Assembly: GCA_902773035.1 (NCBI GenBank) | Contig: CACYDB010000067.1 | Span: 1 to 31,738 of the forward strand | Source: an uncultured Ruminococcus sp. | GTDB taxonomy: Bacteria > Bacillota > Clostridia > Oscillospirales > Acutalibacteraceae | Length of the DNA: 31,738 nt | Reading direction: 5' to 3' | Part shown: one piece after another, positions 8,081 through 16,210 of the stretch | How the letters are laid out: each line of letters starts with the position of its first letter | Numbering within the stretch: position 1 is the first letter of the stretch | Made by a program: the position numbers and the translations under genes | Notes under the pieces: generated by a model | The model's input: the letters and a program-made list of their open reading frames with translations, nothing else | Databases searched by the model: none | Told to the model about the DNA's origin: nothing

Positions 8081-9138
8081 TGAATTTTAATCTTGATTTC
8101 TATAACGGCAAGCGCGTCTTTGTGACAGGCCATACAGGCTTTAAGGGCAGCTGGCTGTGTAAAATACTGACAAAGGCAGGCGCTGTCGTCACAGGCTACA
8201 GCCTTGAGGCGCCCACAAATCCGTCCTTATTCGAGGTCGCCGACATCGAAAGCGGAATAGATTCCGTAATCGGCGACATCAGGGACTTTGACAGCCTTAA
8301 AAAAGCTTTTGACGAGGCTCAGCCCGAAATCGTGCTTCACCTCGCCGCTCAGCCTCTTGTACGCGACAGCTACGAAAATCCCGCCTATACCTACGAAACA
8401 AACGTTATGGGTACCGTAAATATCCTCGAGTGCGTAAGGCTCTCGGACTGCGTGAAGTCCGTGCTCAACGTAACGACCGACAAGGTATACCTCAATCGCG
8501 AGTGGGAATGGGGCTACCGCGAGAACGAGGAGCTCGACGGCTTTGACCCGTACTCAAACTCAAAGTCCTGCTCCGAGCTTGTAACCCACAGCTACAAGCG
8601 CAGCTTCTTTGACAATACAAATATCGCCGTTTCGACCGCCAGAGCGGGCAACGTGATCGGCGGCGGCGACTTCGCTAAAAACAGAATCATTCCCGACTGC
8701 GTCAGAGCGGCGGAGAAGGGCGAGGACATCATCGTTCGCAACCCGTACTCAACACGTCCGTATCAGCACGTGCTCGAGCCGCTTTTCGCCTATCTTATGA
8801 TAGCGATGAAGCAATATGAGGATATAAAATATCAGGGCTACTACAACGTAGGGCCCGACGACTGCGACTGCTTTCAGACAGGAGCTCTGGTTGATTTGTT
8901 CGTCAAGCACTGGGGCGACGGTATGAAGTGGATCGAAAAATACGACGGAGGTCCTCACGAGGCTAACTTCCTCAAGCTCGACTGCTCAAAGCTCAAAAAC
9001 ACATTCGGCTGGAGTCCGACCTGGCAGCTTGACACAGCCATTGAAAAAACTGTCGAGTGGAGCAAATGCAGAGCAAACGGCGGAGATATCACCGCCTGTA
9101 TGGACAAGCAGATCGATGAATTTCTTAATAAGGAGTAA
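8080..9138 (+). CDS. rfbG: CDP-glucose 4,6-dehydratase
   Basis: It converts CDP-D-glucose to CDP-4-keto-6-deoxy-D-glucose using bound NAD+. The 352-residue product is an extended short-chain dehydrogenase. The Rossmann motif GHTGFKGSWL is near the N-terminus, LAAQPLV follows, and the TTDKVY and DPYSNSK segments supply catalytic Thr/Asp/Lys and Tyr/Lys as in RfbG/DdhB. Most of an upstream extension to 7996 lies inside rfbF and is rejected; the start is the ATG overlapping the rfbF stop. It ends 5 bases before rfbH. Confidence 0.95.
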   Translation: MNFNLDFYNGKRVFVTGHTGFKGSWLCKILTKAGAVVTGYSLEAPTNPSLFEVADIESGIDSVIGDIRDFDSLKKAFDEAQPEIVLHLAAQPLVRDSYENPAYTYETNVMGTVNILECVRLSDCVKSVLNVTTDKVYLNREWEWGYRENEELDGFDPYSNSKSCSELVTHSYKRSFFDNTNIAVSTARAGNVIGGGDFAKNRIIPDCVRAAEKGEDIIVRNPYSTRPYQHVLEPLFAYLMIAMKQYEDIKYQGYYNVGPDDCDCFQTGALVDLFVKHWGDGMKWIEKYDGGPHEANFLKLDCSKLKNTFGWSPTWQLDTAIEKTVEWSKCRANGGDITACMDKQIDEFLNKE

Positions 9139-9143
9139 AATAA

Positions 9144-10487
9144 ATGAGTAACTGGAAAAACGAACAGGAAGCCCGCGAGCAGATCAAATCGCTTGTAGCT
9201 GACTACTACCACGATTTTAAGGAGAAGAAGGATTCTTTTAAGCCCGGCGACAGAGTGAGCTACGCCTCACGCGTATTTGACGAAAAGGAGATGTGCTCTC
9301 TTACCGACGCTATGCTCGATTTCTGGCTGACCACAGGCAGATTCTCAGACGAATTTGAAAAGAACTTTGCCGAGTGGATAGGCGTAAAGTACGCCCACCT
9401 CGTAAACAGCGGCTCCTCGGCTAATCTTATCGCCTTTATGGCGCTTACAGCTCCCGAGCTTGGAGAGCGTCAGATCAAGAGAGGCGACGAGGTTATCACG
9501 GTAGCCTGCGGCTTCCCGACAACAGTCGCTCCCATCATCCAGTACGGCGCGATCCCTGTATTTGTTGACGTTACTTATCCTCAGTACAACATTGACGTTG
9601 ACAGACTCGAGGGCGCTCTCTCCGACAAGACAAAGGCGGTTATGATCGCTCACACCCTCGGCAACCCCTTTGATATCAAAACAGTAAAAGACTTCTGCGA
9701 AAAGCACAACCTCTGGCTTGTAGAGGATAACTGCGACGCCCTGGGCTCGCAGTACACGATCGACGGCGAGACAAGATTCACGGGCACATGGGGCGATATA
9801 GGTACCTCGAGCTTCTATCCTCCGCACCATATGACAATGGGCGAGGGCGGATGCGTCTATACAAACAATCCGCTTCTCCATAGAATGATCCTCTCTTATC
9901 GCGACTGGGGCAGAGATTGTATCTGTCCGTCGGGCAGAGATAATTTCTGCGGCCACCGTTACGACGGTCAGTTTGGTCAGCTTCCTCAGGGCTACGACCA
10001 TAAATACGTATACAGTCACCTCGGCTACAACCTCAAGGTTACGGATTTACAGGCGGCTGTCGGCGTAGAACAGCTCAAAAAGTTCCCGAGCTTCATCGAG
10101 CGCCGTATCTATAACTGGGAAAGACTCCGCAAGGCTTTAGCTCCCGTTGAGGACAAGCTCATTCTCCCCGAGGCTGCCGAGAACAGCCGTCCGTCATGGT
10201 TCGGCTTCCTCGTATCAGTCAAGGAGGACGCGGGCGTCAAGCGCAACGACGTTACAAAATATATCGAGGAGCACAACGTTCAGACAAGACTTCTGTTCAG
10301 CGGCAACCTCATCAAGCATCCCTGCTTTGACGAGATCCGCGGCACAGACGCCTACCGTGTTTCAGGCTCTCTCGAAAACACAGAATTTATTATGAACAAT
10401 TCCTTCTGGGTAGGCGTTTACCCGGGAATGACCGACGAAATGATTGACTATATGGCTCAGGTAATTATCGAGGCTGTCAATCAATAA
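9144..10487 (+). CDS. rfbH: CDP-4-keto-6-deoxyglucose-3-dehydrase (E1)
   Basis: This 447-residue PMP- and iron-sulfur-dependent dehydrase removes the C-3 hydroxyl of CDP-4-keto-6-deoxyglucose. Two family hallmarks are visible. The aminotransferase PLP lysine is replaced by His (H228 in SFYPPHHMTMGEGG). The C-X1-C-X7-C iron-sulfur motif is present as C259, C261 and C269, with C197 in NCDALG as a likely fourth ligand. These fit RfbH/DdhC/E1 rather than an aminating DegT enzyme. AAGGAG precedes the ATG. The partner flavin/iron-sulfur reductase (RfbI/DdhD/E3) is not in the window and must be encoded elsewhere or replaced. Confidence 0.95.
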   Translation: MSNWKNEQEAREQIKSLVADYYHDFKEKKDSFKPGDRVSYASRVFDEKEMCSLTDAMLDFWLTTGRFSDEFEKNFAEWIGVKYAHLVNSGSSANLIAFMALTAPELGERQIKRGDEVITVACGFPTTVAPIIQYGAIPVFVDVTYPQYNIDVDRLEGALSDKTKAVMIAHTLGNPFDIKTVKDFCEKHNLWLVEDNCDALGSQYTIDGETRFTGTWGDIGTSSFYPPHHMTMGEGGCVYTNNPLLHRMILSYRDWGRDCICPSGRDNFCGHRYDGQFGQLPQGYDHKYVYSHLGYNLKVTDLQAAVGVEQLKKFPSFIERRIYNWERLRKALAPVEDKLILPEAAENSRPSWFGFLVSVKEDAGVKRNDVTKYIEEHNVQTRLLFSGNLIKHPCFDEIRGTDAYRVSGSLENTEFIMNNSFWVGVYPGMTDEMIDYMAQVIIEAVNQ

Positions 10488-10497
10488 GGAGTAATTA

Positions 10498-11328
10498 ATG
10501 TTAAAAACCGTAGACGAGCTCAGGAGAGCCGCGGTTGAGATCCGCAAAAATCTCCTTGAGCTGTGCTCGGTACAGGTTATTCATATCGGCGGCGACCTTT
10601 CCGTTGCCGACATTATGACTGTGCTGTGGCAATATCAGATGAAATATAATCCAAACGACGTAAACGACGAGAACCGCGACAGGTTTGTGCTTTCAAAGGG
10701 TCACGCCTCAGCGGTAACGAGCTTTTGTCAGGCAGCGATCGGCTGTTTTTCAAAGGACGACGTTATCCGTGAGTACGCTACCGACGAGGGCAGATTCTCA
10801 ATGCATTCGTGCAACCTTGTCAATCCATATGTCGAGGTGTCCACGGGCTCACTCGGTCACGGCTTTCCAGTAGCGTGCGGAATGGCGGCGGCTCTTAAAC
10901 ACAAGGGCAATACCGAAAACCGCGTTTACGCCGTAATGGGCGACGGCGAGCAGTCCGAGGGCTCTGTATGGGAGGCGGCTATGAACGCCGTCCGCTACAA
11001 GCTCGGCAATCTCGTCGCGATAGTTGACTTCAACGGTCTTGAGGCTGACGGCAGAATCGAGGACGTAACCGCCCTCGGCGATATCGCGGAGAAATACCGC
11101 GTATTCGGCTTCAATGTGCTGGAGTTCGACGGCAACGACATCGCAAAAATCAAAGAGGCTTTCGACAGCCTGCCGCCTGCCGATTCGGATGTACCGACGG
11201 TCTTTATCTGCCATACAACCAAGGGCAAGGGCGTAGATTTTATGGAAAATCAGGCGCGCTGGCACGCGGGCAAGATTACAAAGGAGCAGTACGAGGAGTG
11301 CTGTAAAATCCTTGAAGAAACATTGTAA
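10498..11328 (+). CDS. Split transketolase, N-terminal (ThDP-binding) subunit
   Basis: The 276-residue product matches the N-terminal third-to-half of transketolase. It shows VIHIGGDLSVADIMTVLW, the LSKGHASA segment, and the thiamine-diphosphate motif GDGEQSEGSVWEAAMNA... ending near VAIVDFNG. With the next gene it should make a two-subunit enzyme that transfers a two-carbon ketol unit. Its position between rfbH and a sugar epimerase, not among pentose phosphate genes, suggests that the acceptor is a CDP-keto-deoxysugar, giving a branched sugar (inference). A housekeeping split transketolase, common in Clostridia, is the alternative. AAGGAG precedes the ATG 10 bases after the rfbH stop. Confidence 0.88.
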   Translation: MLKTVDELRRAAVEIRKNLLELCSVQVIHIGGDLSVADIMTVLWQYQMKYNPNDVNDENRDRFVLSKGHASAVTSFCQAAIGCFSKDDVIREYATDEGRFSMHSCNLVNPYVEVSTGSLGHGFPVACGMAAALKHKGNTENRVYAVMGDGEQSEGSVWEAAMNAVRYKLGNLVAIVDFNGLEADGRIEDVTALGDIAEKYRVFGFNVLEFDGNDIAKIKEAFDSLPPADSDVPTVFICHTTKGKGVDFMENQARWHAGKITKEQYEECCKILEETL

Positions 11329-11343
11329 AAAGGCGGTTTATTA

Positions 11344-12300
11344 ATGAGCGTTGCTTTAAATGACGAAAAATACTTTTTAAGAGATATAATAGGTAACTAT
11401 ATGTACGACCTCGGCGTCAAGAATGACAAAGTTATGCTTGTCAACGCGGATTTGATGGGCACCTGCCGCAACCGCAAATTTGCCGAGGAATTTCCCGACA
11501 GAGCCTTCAACGTCGGCATAGCGGAGCAGAATATGGTCAGCTTCGCCGCGGGACTTGCTCACGAGGGCTATATTCCGTACGCGTTCTCAATGGCTCCGTT
11601 TCTGACGATGAGAGCCTGCGAGCAGTGCCGTACCGACGTCGCCTACGCCAACCTCAACGTCAGGATGATGGGTACCTACGCGGGACTCTCAGGCGGCATA
11701 TCGGGCGCTACTCACTGGAGCATAGAGGACGTCGCGATTATGGCGGCTATGCCCAACGTCACAGTTGTAGAGGTTTCCGAGCCCAATCAGGCGGTGCAGA
11801 TTATGGATCAGTCGCTTGATTTCAAGGGCCCGATGTATATAAGAAGCAGCGTAGAGCCTGTATTCAAGCTCTATGACGACGATTATAAGCACAAAATCGG
11901 CAAAGCTTCGATTGTCAAAGAAGGCTCCGACGGCGCGATTATCTGCTCAGGCGTGGTTGTCAAATACGCGCTCGAAGCGGCTAACGCCTTAAAGGCGGAT
12001 TACGGCAAGGATATCCGCGTTGTAGATATGCACACTATCAAGCCCGTTGACCGTGAGGCAGTCGTATCGGCGGCTCAGACGGGCAACCTCATAGTCGCTC
12101 AGGATCACAACATCTACGGTGGCTTAGGCTCGATCGTCGCGACGGTTCTCGCCGAGGAGGGCTGCGTCACAAAGTTTAAGAATATCGGAATCAGCGACGT
12201 ATTCGTCGCTATGGCGCACGCGCCCTATCTGTACGGCAAGTTCGGCTATGACGCCAAGGGCTTGTACAACTCAATGAAGGATATGCTTGGAGTGAAATGA
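11344..12300 (+). CDS. Split transketolase, C-terminal (pyrimidine-binding) subunit
   Basis: The 318-residue product matches the transketolase C-terminal half. The catalytic glutamate that activates thiamine diphosphate is in FNVGIAEQNMVSFAAG. The central domain has AFSMAPFLTMRACEQ, and the C-terminal domain has VVDMHTIKPVD and AQDHNIYGGLGS. It would pair with the subunit just upstream (15-base gap); the combined length of 594 residues is a little short of fused transketolases. AAGGCGG lies before the ATG. The TGA overlaps the start region of the following epimerase gene, so the pair and the epimerase look co-translated. Confidence 0.88.
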   Translation: MSVALNDEKYFLRDIIGNYMYDLGVKNDKVMLVNADLMGTCRNRKFAEEFPDRAFNVGIAEQNMVSFAAGLAHEGYIPYAFSMAPFLTMRACEQCRTDVAYANLNVRMMGTYAGLSGGISGATHWSIEDVAIMAAMPNVTVVEVSEPNQAVQIMDQSLDFKGPMYIRSSVEPVFKLYDDDYKHKIGKASIVKEGSDGAIICSGVVVKYALEAANALKADYGKDIRVVDMHTIKPVDREAVVSAAQTGNLIVAQDHNIYGGLGSIVATVLAEEGCVTKFKNIGISDVFVAMAHAPYLYGKFGYDAKGLYNSMKDMLGVK

Positions 12301-13199
12301 TGAAAATTGTTGTAACAGGCGCCACGAGCTTTATCGGTAAGGCGTTTATTGAAACCGCCTCGCAAAAGGGCTGGGAGATTGCCGCGGTAGTCCGCAGAAA
12401 CTCTCCCAAGGCTTCTTCGATCGCCGATATAAAGGGCGTAAAAATCGTGGAGCTTAATATGGACGAGTACGCCGATATCGCTAAGGCGGGCGAGTTTGAT
12501 TGTCTCGCGCATTTCGCGTGGGACGGCACAAGAGGCGCTCAGCGTATGGATTCCGAGCTCCAGAAGCGTAACTATGAAAACAGCGTCGCGCTGATCAAAG
12601 CGGCGATAAGCTCGGGCTGCAAGCGTATTCTCACCGCGGGCAGTCAGGCTGAATACGGCAACTGCGACGGTGTGATCACCGAGGAAACCGAGTGCAAGCC
12701 CAACACCGAGTACGGCGTTTACAAATATAAGCTTTTCACAACCGCTAAGGAGCTCTGCGAAAAGGCTGGCGTTACATACAAGGAGCCGAGGTTTTTCAGC
12801 CTGTACGGCCCCGGGGACTTTGAGAAAACCCTCATTATGTCAATGATCGACAATATGCGTAACAACCGCCGCTGTGAGCTTACCGAGTGTATTCAGATGT
12901 GGGATTTCCTCTACGTCAAGGACGCGGTCAACGCGGTAGCGGCTCTCTGCGAGCTCGACTGCGAGGACGGAGCGTATAACCTCGGCAGCGGAGATGTAAG
13001 ACAGCTCAAAGCCTACGTTGAGGAGCTGTATGAAATCCTCGGCAGCTCAAGCGAGCTTGTATACGGAGCCGTGCCTTATCCGAAAACGGGTATGGTCAGC
13101 ATCACTCCCTCGGTCAAAAAGACCGAAACTCAGCTCAATTGGAAAGCCAAGTACAGCTTTGCCGAGGGTATCGGCGAAATTGTCAAAAGCTTAAAATAA
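12300..13199 (+). CDS. NAD-dependent epimerase/dehydratase (sugar SDR)
   Basis: This 299-residue extended short-chain dehydrogenase acts on a nucleotide sugar. It has the Rossmann motif VTGATSFIGKAF, the catalytic serine region TAGSQAEYG and the YxxxK motif in EYGVYKYK. In this operon it is probably the last modifying step on the CDP-sugar: reduction or epimerisation at C-2 or C-4, or reduction of a transketolase-added side-chain ketone. Two ATGs are in tandem (12297 and 12300). I chose 12300 because GGAG at 12289-12292 is then 7 bases away; it shares an A with the transketolase stop. The exact substrate is unknown. Confidence 0.88.
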   Translation: MKIVVTGATSFIGKAFIETASQKGWEIAAVVRRNSPKASSIADIKGVKIVELNMDEYADIAKAGEFDCLAHFAWDGTRGAQRMDSELQKRNYENSVALIKAAISSGCKRILTAGSQAEYGNCDGVITEETECKPNTEYGVYKYKLFTTAKELCEKAGVTYKEPRFFSLYGPGDFEKTLIMSMIDNMRNNRRCELTECIQMWDFLYVKDAVNAVAALCELDCEDGAYNLGSGDVRQLKAYVEELYEILGSSSELVYGAVPYPKTGMVSITPSVKKTETQLNWKAKYSFAEGIGEIVKSLK

Positions 13200-13217
13200 A
13201 TACAAAGGAATTATTAT

Positions 13218-14150
13218 ATGAAGAAAATCAGTATTCTTGTAGCCTGCTTCAATGAGGAGGAGAATGTTCGTCCTCTTACACAGGCGATTGTCGAGGTAAT
13301 GAACACAAAGCTTCCGAACTACGACTATGAGCTTGTCTATATCGACAATCATTCCACAGATAACACACGCCCCATTCTCCGCGAGCTCTGCGCCGAGAAT
13401 GAAAAGGTCAAGGCGATATTCAACGCCGCGAACTTCGGTCAGGAGAACTCTCCCTTCTACGGACTCCAGCAGACCACAGGCGACTGCACTCTCAAGATGT
13501 GCGCTGACTTTCAGGATCCGCCCGAGCTTATCCCCGAGTTTGTCAAGGCTTGGGAGGAGGGCAACAAGGTTGTCATCGGAATCAAGAACAAAAGTAACGA
13601 AAACCCGATCATGTACGCGATCCGTACCGCCTACTACAAGCTTTTCTCAAAGCTTGCGAACGTCGAGCATATAGCTCACTTCACAGGACTCGGACTCTAC
13701 GACAAAACCTTTATAGATATCATCCGCCAGGTCAACGACCCCGTGCCGTATTTCAGAGGAATGGTCGCTGAGTACGCCAAGGAGCGCAAGGAGATCTACT
13801 ACACCCAGCCTAAGCGCGCCGCGGGTAAAACTCACAACAACTTTTTCTCGCTATATGACCTCGGCATAACGGGACTTACAACCTACTCAAAGGCGCTTAT
13901 GAGGCTCGCGACCTTTACGGGAATCTTATGCGCTGTGCTGAGCTTCTTTATAGCGATCGGCTACTTTGTCTACAAGCTCACCCACTGGGCGACATTCTCG
14001 GCAGGCTCCGCGCCTATGGTAATAGGAATGTTCCTGCTCGGCGGAATACAGCTTATATTTATCGGCATACTGGGCGAGTACATACTTACAATCAACAGCA
14101 GAGTCAAGGGCAGACCGCTCGTTGTTGAGGAAGAAAGAATTAACTTTTAA
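13218..14150 (+). CDS. GtrB/DPM-like polyprenyl-phosphate glycosyltransferase (GT2)
   Basis: The 310-residue product has a GT2 catalytic domain with VACFNEEENV at the N-terminus, VYIDNHSTDNT and an acidic metal site in ADFQDPPELI. Two membrane helices lie at the C-terminus (about 235-260 and 272-298), followed by a short basic cytosolic tail. This matches GtrB/bactoprenol glucosyltransferases and dolichol-phosphate-mannose synthase relatives, which move a sugar from a nucleotide donor to undecaprenyl phosphate at the inner face of the membrane. The likely donor is the CDP-sugar made by the preceding genes, although known GtrB enzymes mostly use UDP-glucose. A flippase or polymer transferase is not seen nearby. 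Confidence 0.88.
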   Translation: MKKISILVACFNEEENVRPLTQAIVEVMNTKLPNYDYELVYIDNHSTDNTRPILRELCAENEKVKAIFNAANFGQENSPFYGLQQTTGDCTLKMCADFQDPPELIPEFVKAWEEGNKVVIGIKNKSNENPIMYAIRTAYYKLFSKLANVEHIAHFTGLGLYDKTFIDIIRQVNDPVPYFRGMVAEYAKERKEIYYTQPKRAAGKTHNNFFSLYDLGITGLTTYSKALMRLATFTGILCAVLSFFIAIGYFVYKLTHWATFSAGSAPMVIGMFLLGGIQLIFIGILGEYILTINSRVKGRPLVVEEERINF

Positions 14151-14184
14151 CATTTAACTCTCAAAGAAAGGAGGGAGGTTGACC

Positions 14185-15417
14185 GTGAGTTATAACGATT
14201 TATACGATTTTGATAATTTCAAGGATGACATTAATAAACCGCGAAAACCGCGAAATAACTACCGTCCCTCCCCGCGCAGAAGAAGAAACCGCAGGCGTCT
14301 GAGAAACCGCGTGATAATCGTAACCGCTTTTCTGGTGATATTCGCCCTGATTATAGTTTTCATATCGTCCGTATTCAGCTGTATCTGCTCCCCGGGAGTA
14401 AGCTCGTCACAGCTTGACACGGCAACCAAGGGAGATAAAGAGGTCAAAAAGGTCAGCAAGGCTGATTCAATATCCTTCCGCGAGCCGAATATCGCCACAA
14501 ACGACGAGGCTGAGCCGGGCGTTATTGACGCGGACGGCGAGCTCTATATCTGGAACCAAACGGCTTTCGAGCTGTTCTACGGCAGCGAGTCGCGCGCCAA
14601 GTCTTACGCCAAAACGATAAACAACGCCAAGAAATCCCTCGGCGACAAAATCAAGGTTTACACTATGGTATTCCCGAACCATACCGAAATGGGTCTCCCC
14701 GCGGAGTACAAGAATACCGAAAACGGCGCCAAAACCGTGTCGCAGGCTGACTACATCAAAAAGATTTATGTCAACCTTGACGACAGCGTAAGCTACATCA
14801 ACGCCTACAACGAGCTCTCCGAGCATTGTAACGAGTATATTTACTTTGACTCCGACCACCACTGGACAGCTCTCGGCGCGTACTACGCCTACAAGTCCTT
14901 TGCCGACGTAACCAAGCAAAAGGCTGTTAAGCTCTCCTCGCTCGAGGAGAAAGCTATCGAGGGCTTCACGGGCTCATTCTCAACGATGTCCCAATACACC
15001 CTCAATACCGACACAGTTAAATACTGGACATTCCCGTACAGCATCGTCGACGAGGTCACTACCGAAAACGGTGAGACTGAATCCAATCCCACTCTCTACT
15101 ACGAGAACGTCGGACCGGGAACGGAAACCTACGGCGTATTCCTGTTCGGCGACAATCCGCTCGAGGTGATCACAAGCTCCTGCCCCAAGGCGCAGAACAA
15201 GAGTATCGCGATTATCCACGAGAGCTACGGCAACGCGCTTGTGCCGTACTTCACATACAATTACAAAAAAGTTTATTCAATTGACTTCAGAACATGGCAG
15301 GGCGACCTCAAATCCTTCTGTGAGGAAAACAAAATCGACGAGGTGCTCTTCGCAAACGGCGTAATGAGCTCCGCCACCGCCTTTCAGGTCAAGGCTATGC
15401 AGAACATTATCCAATAA
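14185..15417 (+). CDS. Membrane-anchored DHHW (AlgX/AlgJ-like) protein
   Basis: The 410-residue product has a basic Pro/Arg-rich cytosolic N-terminus, one membrane anchor (about residues 40-65) and an extracellular domain. That domain carries the DHHW signature at 224-227 (FDSDHHWTALGA) of SGNH-like AlgJ/AlgX relatives involved in O-acetylating exopolysaccharide. The start is taken as GTG 14185, which has the strong AAGGAGGGAGG 6-10 bases upstream; an in-frame TTG at 14179 abuts that site and is less likely. It may modify the glycan that carries the operon's sugar, using the MBOAT protein at 19417-20811 as acyl donor (inference). It is distinct in sequence from the DHHW protein at 18268-19398. 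Confidence 0.8.
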   Translation: MSYNDLYDFDNFKDDINKPRKPRNNYRPSPRRRRNRRRLRNRVIIVTAFLVIFALIIVFISSVFSCICSPGVSSSQLDTATKGDKEVKKVSKADSISFREPNIATNDEAEPGVIDADGELYIWNQTAFELFYGSESRAKSYAKTINNAKKSLGDKIKVYTMVFPNHTEMGLPAEYKNTENGAKTVSQADYIKKIYVNLDDSVSYINAYNELSEHCNEYIYFDSDHHWTALGAYYAYKSFADVTKQKAVKLSSLEEKAIEGFTGSFSTMSQYTLNTDTVKYWTFPYSIVDEVTTENGETESNPTLYYENVGPGTETYGVFLFGDNPLEVITSSCPKAQNKSIAIIHESYGNALVPYFTYNYKKVYSIDFRTWQGDLKSFCEENKIDEVLFANGVMSSATAFQVKAMQNIIQ

Positions 15418-15436
15418 AAGAAAGGGGGATAGGAAT

Positions 15437-16126
15437 ATGCTGGCAGAAAAGGTAAGCGTAAATATTTTCGGAAGCTTAACGCGAAATTTATATTCGGGCT
15501 ATATCAGCGCCGACGGCGCCGCCGCGAAAAAGGCATACGTCCTGTCGCCCAAGCCCGTAAATGAGTATTTCCGCGGGATCGTAATCGCTACGGCGCGTTT
15601 TGACGATAACGAGGAAAGGCTCATAGTCGCTGACGAGAGTCAGCCCTACTACGAGCCCGACATCAGAGTAAGCCTGTCTTACCTGAAAAACACCGAGTTA
15701 AAGTCGATAAAGTGCCTCTATGAAAAATCCTGCGGAGCGGTAATCTTCTACAACGGCAAGTCAAACACCAGGATACTGCTCGTCAAGAACAACAACGGCA
15801 GATACTGGAGCTTCCCCAAGGGTCATATCGAAATCGGCGAGACCGAACAGCAGACAGCCGTTCGCGAGATCAAGGAGGAAACCTCGCTCGACGTCGAGAT
15901 CAAGGATGGCTTCCGAGAGGTCAGCGACTACTGTCCATTCGGCAAGATCCGCAAGCACGTCGTATTCTTCCTCGCCCAAGCCTTCACGGACAACGTAAAG
16001 GTTCAGGAGGAGGAGATCGCCGAGTACATATGGGTAGATTTACAGCAGGCGCGCAAGCTCTGCTCCTATGAAAATGACCTGCGCATAATCAACAAAGCCG
16101 AAACAGCAATCAAGCTGATTAAGTGA
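15437..16126 (+). CDS. Nudix hydrolase with an extra N-terminal domain
   Basis: The 229-residue product has a Nudix domain from about residue 95. The box GHIEIGETEQQTAVREIKEE fits G-x5-E-x7-RE-U-x-EE; the following canonical Gly is Ser (ETSLDV). The domain resembles diadenosine tetraphosphate or nucleoside-diphosphate hydrolases. The first ~90 residues (GSLTRNLYSGYISADG... VLSPKPVNEYFRG) are not a known part of the Nudix fold and I do not recognise them. As last gene of the sugar operon it might remove damaged or excess CDP-sugar, or simply be co-transcribed. The start ATG 15437 has AGGA just upstream, and a strong terminator lies 41 bases after the stop. Confidence 0.88.
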   Translation: MLAEKVSVNIFGSLTRNLYSGYISADGAAAKKAYVLSPKPVNEYFRGIVIATARFDDNEERLIVADESQPYYEPDIRVSLSYLKNTELKSIKCLYEKSCGAVIFYNGKSNTRILLVKNNNGRYWSFPKGHIEIGETEQQTAVREIKEETSLDVEIKDGFREVSDYCPFGKIRKHVVFFLAQAFTDNVKVQEEEIAEYIWVDLQQARKLCSYENDLRIINKAETAIKLIK

Positions 16127-16167
16127 TTTATACGCGCAAACAGTTTATATAAGAATAAATACAGTAA

Positions 16168-16202
16168 CACCCCTCGCGTCAATTTGCGAGGGGTGATTTT
16201 TC
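16168..16202 (+). terminator. Rho-independent terminator of the CDP-sugar operon
   Basis: A perfect 10-bp stem (CACCCCTCGC 16168-16177 / GCGAGGGGTG 16186-16195) followed by ATTTTTCG. On the minus strand the U-tract is weak, so it mainly serves the plus-strand operon. Confidence 0.9.
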
Positions 16203-16210
16203 GTTTAGAT

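Noticed and set aside
10498..12300. Frameshifted single transketolase gene
   Set aside because: The two frames have separate ribosome binding sites, a 15-base gap and complete subunit boundaries, so this is a natural two-gene form.
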